Source: Verrucomicrobiota bacterium (lineage in GTDB: Bacteria > Verrucomicrobiota > Verrucomicrobiia > Methylacidiphilales > Verrucolacustridaceae). From it: a stretch of DNA of 10,474 nt. The notes below the pieces were generated by a model. That model was not told the DNA's origin and did no database searches. It saw only the letters and a program-made list of their open reading frames with translations. Made by a program: the position numbers and the translations under genes. The stretch covers positions 1 to 10,474 of the forward strand of contig RGTE01000034.1 in the NCBI GenBank assembly GCA_010025475.1, read 5' to 3'. This document shows, piece after piece, positions 6,542-10,474 of this stretch. Every line of letters starts with the position of its first letter. The first letter of the stretch is position 1.

Positions 6542-8434
6542 CTAAGGAACGATCCGAGCCACCGCCAGCCCGTCCAGTTGCAGTTCGCAGGCCACCTCGG
6601 GATGTTTCAGCAGTAGCCGAAAAACCTCGCCGGGAGGGATTCCGGACGGGACAGGCCCCCACCAGCGCCGATACTCGTCGTCGATTTTCAGAAATTCATT
6701 CCATGGTGTAGACGGGGAGGATTCCTCCTGCATCTGGAGCTTGATGCCTCGACGGGTTGTTTCGTCCAATTGGTCGGGATCATCCCCCATCCCGGGTGCA
6801 GCCCGCTGCCAAGCCTGCATTCGAATCCCGCGGAGTTGCTCACGGTGCTGATCCAGACGATCCATCCAGAGTCCTTCCGGTTCCTGTCTCGAAATCCGTA
6901 GCGGGGTGAAATTTTTCCCCCCCCAGGACGGAAACTTAACCACCAGAGACCAACGACCAGGCTCCAGGAAAATACTTCGCCCGACGTCATCAAGAATTTC
7001 CTGCGGCGTTTCCTTCTGGGCCGACACCTGTCTTTGCTCGAATTCCCGGAACGGATCGGGAAGATAAATCAGGCCGCGACCGGAAGATGGCACGTAAAGA
7101 GTCCAGGCGGTTGGCCGGCGGGAGACCCCGCGGGCAAACTCCCTGCGATCTTCGTCGGTCTGCAGGGTCACGGGACCTTCCGGTCCCCTCAGGGAACTTG
7201 CCTCCGGATTCCCTTGCAGCAATAGGCTGATCTCGTCCTCAATCACCCCGACCGAAGCCGGTCTGCCAAAGAGCATGTGTAAACGCCGGATCTTTTCCTT
7301 GCCTCCGGCTTCCTGCCACCACAACTGCCGAAGGCGTTCTCCGGGCAAAATGGCGGATGGAACAATGGGAGGGACAGGGCCGTCTTTTTTGGTTTCCGCC
7401 ATTTTTTCCCCGTTGGAATCGGTCGATATGATTGGTGACCGGGGTGGCGGGAAAGGCCTTCCGGGGATCCGAAGCCACCCCCAGCCAACCGCCCCCAGCA
7501 AGACAAGGACCGCGATCCAGAGGACCGCTGACCGCTTCGACTGCGAGGGGGATTCCCCGCTACCATGGGATTCCACGGGGTTGGGGATACTTTTTTTTCC
7601 TCCGGCTCGAGAATTTTTTTGTTCAAAGCTTTTTTCCGTTTTGATTTCGCATCCGGTCCGGGCCAAACGCAGATCCTCGGGACGCCCTTCGGGGACTTTG
7701 CCTTGACAGTCCTCGATCCGAAACACTGATCGCACTCCCGGCAGGGTTACCCCCGCTCCCCACAAAGTCCGACCAGCCCATTGGCAGTCTTTGGGGACCC
7801 GGTTGGCGGATCCTCCTGCGTCCAGCGGAATCAGCCAACTCCGCCCGCGCTGGGATTCCTCCAGCAAGGCTGCGCTCTCCCCCATCAGCCGCAGTAAAAC
7901 CTCGGCGGAAAGATGGCCGGTCAGCCATCCGATCGGGGATGCCAACCGATGCGGATGAGCGGCCCAACCTGCGTCACCCGTTTGACGTTTCCATTCGCGC
8001 GCTGGCAGAACGATTTTGGGCAGTCCTTCAAAAATCTCTTCTGCCTTTAACGGGATCAGCTCCCCGGGTGATTCATTCCAGGATTCTTTCCAACCTTTCC
8101 ACCCCAACAAAATGTCCACCGGCTGGATTCCGGGCCACTCCTCCGAAGGTTCCAGCACCAAATGATGCGCGAAGTAATGTCTGCGGCCCGTGAAATCCAA
8201 ACCCGCGTCCCGAGCCCGGGAAAGCACCTTCCAGGTGCGACCCCCAACCGCCAAATGCCGGAAGGAAAAGTAATGCGGTGAATCTCCTTTGGACTCATGG
8301 GTAAAGAGACTTCGTCTTTCCAAAGCCGCAGCCAAATCATCCCGCAAGCCCCGGGTCTGGGCGACGGTGCAGTACCCGGAGGTTCCCGCCCTGAGTCCGC
8401 GGGGTGCGCTGGTGTAAATCAGCTCCAGCGCCAC
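6542..8434 (-). CDS. Membrane-tethered GAP1-N2 domain protein (GTPase-associated protein 1, type 2 N-terminal domain)
   Basis: Seen: 630 residues from a GTG whose TAGGA ribosome site overlaps the preceding stop (6-base gap). The N-terminus carries IYTSAPRGLRAGTSGYCTVAQ, then LSRARDAGLDFTGRRHYFAHHLVL. These match from memory the hallmark opening of the GAP1-N2 family (SAPRGL, G-T-S-G-x-CTVA, TGR-x-x-x-x-AHH). The domain spans about 1-250. A polar linker (255-300) leads to one membrane helix at 303-320 preceded by KR, predicting N-terminus in the cytoplasm and residues 325-630 in the periplasm. The C-terminal part has Pro-rich, then mixed helix/strand regions and resembles nothing I know; the usual GAP1 middle and C-terminal domains are not evident. 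Known: GAP1 proteins are genomic partners of DO-GTPases, and the name denotes association; GTPase-activating activity is a prediction. The GTPase gene is directly upstream here, which supports the pairing. Odd: three A-runs of 6, 7 and 8 on the coding strand fall in the linker. Confidence 0.9.
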   Translation of the reverse strand: MALELIYTSAPRGLRAGTSGYCTVAQTRGLRDDLAAALERRSLFTHESKGDSPHYFSFRHLAVGGRTWKVLSRARDAGLDFTGRRHYFAHHLVLEPSEEWPGIQPVDILLGWKGWKESWNESPGELIPLKAEEIFEGLPKIVLPAREWKRQTGDAGWAAHPHRLASPIGWLTGHLSAEVLLRLMGESAALLEESQRGRSWLIPLDAGGSANRVPKDCQWAGRTLWGAGVTLPGVRSVFRIEDCQGKVPEGRPEDLRLARTGCEIKTEKSFEQKNSRAGGKKSIPNPVESHGSGESPSQSKRSAVLWIAVLVLLGAVGWGWLRIPGRPFPPPRSPIISTDSNGEKMAETKKDGPVPPIVPSAILPGERLRQLWWQEAGGKEKIRRLHMLFGRPASVGVIEDEISLLLQGNPEASSLRGPEGPVTLQTDEDRREFARGVSRRPTAWTLYVPSSGRGLIYLPDPFREFEQRQVSAQKETPQEILDDVGRSIFLEPGRWSLVVKFPSWGGKNFTPLRISRQEPEGLWMDRLDQHREQLRGIRMQAWQRAAPGMGDDPDQLDETTRRGIKLQMQEESSPSTPWNEFLKIDDEYRRWWGPVPSGIPPGEVFRLLLKHPEVACELQLDGLAVARIVP

Positions 8435-8440
8435 AGGATC

Positions 8441-10156
8441 CTACGTCGCGGGAATCAGTCCGGGAGTCAACTGATCCAAGACCCACAGCACCGGAGCTTC
8501 CGCGAGCCAAGGTTGCAGTAGTTTGGGGTTGGGGGCCACTCCACGGGAGGTTCTCAGCGGGGTATGGCCGAATGAACTTACCGGAAAGTAGAGCGCATGG
8601 GAGCTGAGTGCATCCAGACGTGCGGTGATTTCCGGGCAATAGTCCTGTAAAACCTGCCGGGTAAGTTTGGAGTTATGAACCAGGGCCTGCCGCTGCAATC
8701 GGCCCCCTGCCACCACCGGCTGCAACACCTCCCTGCCTCCGACCATCTGGATCCAGGCGTCGCACTTGCCCACAATGACGCCAACCGGCAGGGCCAGATC
8801 ATCCCGGGCGGCGTGGCCCCGTGCCCGTGCAAATCGCACCCGCATCTCATCCAGAACGATGTCTTGAATATCCGGCACATCATGCAACTCCAGCTGTGGA
8901 TCGGATCCGGGCTTTAGATGCCGCCGGAACTCGGTGCTGACCAGGGGATCAAAAAGAAACAAGATGGCGGATGCCTCCGTCACATGAAGGGCACCCGGGC
9001 TCTCTTCAACAGAGATGCCGGGCATAAAATGTTCCCCGGCATTGTCATAAAAAACGAATGCGGCCTGTTGCCCGGTGGGATGCGTCGCCCGGTAGGTGAA
9101 GGGGCGGGGCATCGCCACCATCCGTCCGGACCGGTGAATTTCAGTGTACATCACTCCACCCAGGGCGGTTTTTTCCAAAGCAGCGCCTTCCGCGTCCGGA
9201 GCCGCGAAAAGCCGGTTGCGCAGATCATTGAGCGGGATATTGCCGGTGGGATCCAGATCCTCCCATCGCACCTGAAACTCACGGGCCAACATCTGGGATA
9301 AAATGCGGGCCAGAATGGCCAGATAGTAGGACTTGCCCGACCTCTGGATCCCCACCAGGGACACGATGTGAAAAGGAAGCCGGAAAAGGTCCAAGGGAAG
9401 CTGGTGCCGGCAGTGCGGACAGGCCAGATCCCGGCAGGTGCATCCCATTTCATCCACGGGAAAACCCTGCTCGTCAAAACTTCGGGGCAGGAATCGCCGC
9501 ATGGCCGTTGGCCCCAGCAGCGGATCTCCCCGCAGGTCTTCATGGCACGCAATCGCCATGACTTCTCCGGGGCGGAAACTCATCCAGCATTGGGGACAAC
9601 GGCCTTTGATTCCGGTGTAGGATTCCACCGGGTCCGTGACCGATGCTGCGGAGGTTTGTGCCTCTGCTGCCGCCCACGCATCCAGATTGAAGCGTGGACG
9701 TGCCCCAACCACCCGATACCGGCGGTCGGATTCTCCTCGGGGATTTTGTTGAAAATGCTTTTTTAATTCACCGGTTGAAAAAGAGGGCCCGGGATCCGAT
9801 CCCTCTTCCTCTGTGGAGGCTGACCAACGAATCGGGAGAAGGGCCTCAACCCGTGCAGAATCCCGTGCGGAAAAGATCAGCAGGGGCTGCCCATGCAGGA
9901 GAATTCCATGTTCCGAACCGGGCGCAAGTTTCATGGTTCCACTGTGGGGAGTGCCATCCGCCTTCGCCAGCTCCACCCCCCTTGGCTGAATCAGCAGATG
10001 ACTGCCGGAGGGCTGGAATTCCGCCATCACTTCGGGCAAGTTTGGCATCGTCAACCTCAGGTCGGCCGTAAGTCCGCCCCCCGCAAAAAAAGGAAACCTT
10101 TCCAACGGAACTCCCAAACCACTGTGGGGATCCAGGATAATCCAATGAAAACTCAC
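8441..10156 (-). CDS. DO-GTPase2-like P-loop GTPase with FHA-like N-terminus and zinc-binding insert
   Basis: Seen: 571 residues. The GTPase domain starts near residue 262 with Walker A/G1 GIQRSGKS (269-276), then Asp371-Asn-Ala-Gly374 (G3, in FYDNAGEHF), GKCD at 463-466 in the G4 position (Lys464 and Asp466 kept, the usual Asn/Thr replaced by Gly), and a VSS segment at 526-528 fitting G5. Cysteines CPQC (187-190), CH (204-205), CTC (239-241) and CPHC (246-249) form a split zinc-ribbon-like module just before it. Residues 1-97 have the strand spacing of an FHA fold (GGGLTADLRL, later GT and LLHG), but the phosphothreonine-binding Arg, Ser and His are missing, so this call is tentative. No membrane helix; cytoplasmic. 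Known: DO-GTPases occur beside GAP1 proteins in bacterial NTP-dependent systems. Start: GTG is the longest in-frame start seen, with AAGG 9 bases upstream. It is the first gene of the operon and the likely switch. G4 substitution may loosen guanine specificity. Confidence 0.88.
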   Translation of the reverse strand: MSFHWIILDPHSGLGVPLERFPFFAGGGLTADLRLTMPNLPEVMAEFQPSGSHLLIQPRGVELAKADGTPHSGTMKLAPGSEHGILLHGQPLLIFSARDSARVEALLPIRWSASTEEEGSDPGPSFSTGELKKHFQQNPRGESDRRYRVVGARPRFNLDAWAAAEAQTSAASVTDPVESYTGIKGRCPQCWMSFRPGEVMAIACHEDLRGDPLLGPTAMRRFLPRSFDEQGFPVDEMGCTCRDLACPHCRHQLPLDLFRLPFHIVSLVGIQRSGKSYYLAILARILSQMLAREFQVRWEDLDPTGNIPLNDLRNRLFAAPDAEGAALEKTALGGVMYTEIHRSGRMVAMPRPFTYRATHPTGQQAAFVFYDNAGEHFMPGISVEESPGALHVTEASAILFLFDPLVSTEFRRHLKPGSDPQLELHDVPDIQDIVLDEMRVRFARARGHAARDDLALPVGVIVGKCDAWIQMVGGREVLQPVVAGGRLQRQALVHNSKLTRQVLQDYCPEITARLDALSSHALYFPVSSFGHTPLRTSRGVAPNPKLLQPWLAEAPVLWVLDQLTPGLIPAT

Positions 10157-10165
10157 AGGCGGAAG

Positions 10166-10169
10166 CCTT
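10166..10169 (-). promoter_or_regulatory. Ribosome binding site of the GTPase gene
   Basis: AAGG on the minus strand lies 9 bases before the GTG at 10156 and supports that start. It is only 3 bases downstream of the inverted-repeat arm at 10173-10181, so pairing of that repeat in RNA could affect access to it. Confidence 0.45.
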
Positions 10170-10172
10170 GGT

Positions 10173-10216
10173 TTTGATGAAACAGGGAGGACAACAAGGG
10201 GCTATGATTCATCAAA
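10173..10216. repeat. 9-bp perfect inverted repeat in the operon leader
   Basis: TTTGATGAA at 10173-10181 is the exact reverse complement of TTCATCAAA at 10208-10216, separated by 26 bases. It sits in an AT-rich patch between the candidate promoter and the first start codon. It could be an operator for a dimeric regulator or form a leader hairpin just ahead of the ribosome binding site. Arms of this length can occur by chance, so function is unproven. Confidence 0.4.
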
Positions 10217-10227
10217 GGTGTCGATCT

Positions 10228-10256
10228 ATCTAAATTCTCCAGAGGACTAGGGTCAA
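10228..10256 (-). promoter_or_regulatory. Weak sigma-70-like promoter candidate for the operon
   Basis: On the minus strand, TTGACC (10251-10256, five of six bases of the -35 consensus) is followed after 17 bases by TTAGAT (10228-10233, three of six of the -10 consensus). It would start transcription about 65 bases before the GTPase GTG, in the only AT-rich stretch near the operon head. The -10 match is poor, and this phylum may use different promoters. Confidence 0.22.
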
Positions 10257-10474
10257 GATCGCACACGCGGGATCGCCTGGACCATGGGTTGCCGACCCCA
10301 TCGCTGCCTGGCCCGAATTCCACCTCGGAGGCATACATCCCTGCCTCGGGCACAGGCTGTGATGTTCCGCCAGTCCCAAGCCGCCCAGCCCGAAACCTTG
10401 GCCTGTCCTTCATCGGAGTTCACCGGCGCAAAAAAGAGGGCCGCCTCATTCACCCGCTTGGCCGCGATCAATCC

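Larger units (their letters stand above)
10157..10474. other. Region upstream of the operon, with possible remnant of a gene end
   Basis: About 318 bases without a convincing intact gene. The left third (10157-10260) is AT-rich and holds the candidate promoter and inverted repeat. The right two thirds are GC-rich. On the minus strand, a frame open from the right edge to a TGA at 10253 has GC-rich third positions and protein-like content down to about 10358; after that a different frame looks more protein-like to about 10290. This could be the 3' end of an upstream gene with a frameshift, or simple compositional bias. No tRNA, rRNA or clear intrinsic terminator was seen. Confidence 0.4.

Noticed and set aside
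8441..8883. Classical MoxR/von Willebrand A ternary GTPase system
   Set aside because: No AAA+ MoxR ATPase or MIDAS motif was found in any product; only the GTPase and GAP1 parts match.
10153..10413. An 86-codon minus-strand frame ending in a GTGA overlap with the GTPase start
   Set aside because: Any gene beginning GTGA has a TGA in that frame, so the overlap is not independent evidence. The second half is not codon-biased, and its 3' half covers the promoter candidate and inverted repeat.
10420..10474. Intrinsic terminator near a T6 run in the upstream region
   Set aside because: The GCGGCC elements flanking it are direct repeats that do not form a strong hairpin immediately before the T run.
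1..10474. CRISPR arrays, tRNA or rRNA genes, insertion sequences
   Set aside because: No regularly spaced repeats, cloverleaf-like segments, rRNA signature stretches, transposase motifs or terminal inverted repeats were seen.

Overview
The window is almost entirely filled by one compact operon read on the minus strand, from right to left. It has seven genes, the last of which runs off the left edge. Base composition is moderately GC-rich. GTG starts occur beside ATG, and neighbouring genes are joined by 4-base GTGA/ATGA overlaps or gaps under 10 bases; the one exception is the channel gene, whose start is uncertain. The protein families and coiled-coil-rich membrane proteins suggest a PVC-group bacterium, with Verrucomicrobiota or Planctomycetota the best guess. 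This is inferred from family resemblance, because no rRNA or marker gene is present.

Layout in transcription order: (0) 10157-10474, a leader with a weak promoter candidate, a 9-bp inverted repeat just upstream of the first ribosome binding site, and perhaps the decayed end of an upstream gene. (1) 8441-10156, a GTPase of the DO-GTPase2 kind with a degenerate FHA-like N-terminus and a zinc-binding insert. (2) 6542-8434, a GAP1-N2 (GTPase-associated protein 1, type 2) domain tethered to the membrane by one helix, with an unrecognised C-terminal half. (3) 3473-6532, a 1019-residue single-pass protein with a long helical cytoplasmic part and a large, probably periplasmic, part. (4) 2545-3423, a four-helix MotA/TolQ/ExbB-type ion channel subunit. 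(5) 1606-2538 and (6) 707-1609, two related single-pass proteins with an Asp at the start of the membrane helix, a coiled coil, and a shared C-terminal domain. (7) 1-710, an exported trypsin-like serine protease, incomplete.

Together the genes read as a trans-envelope machine. A cytoplasmic GTPase and its membrane-bound partner are encoded with an ion-driven stator (4 with 5 and 6, analogous to MotAB, ExbBD, TolQR and ZorAB), a long coiled-coil protein that could transmit motion or signal, and a periplasmic protease as possible output. DO-GTPase/GAP1 modules are known from computational work on bacterial NTP-dependent conflict systems. I am not aware of a characterised system that couples them to a proton-channel motor with two different B-type subunits and a protease. 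There is no MoxR ATPase, von Willebrand A protein, nuclease or helicase in the window. A defence role, an envelope-stress role, or a role in cell organisation all remain open.
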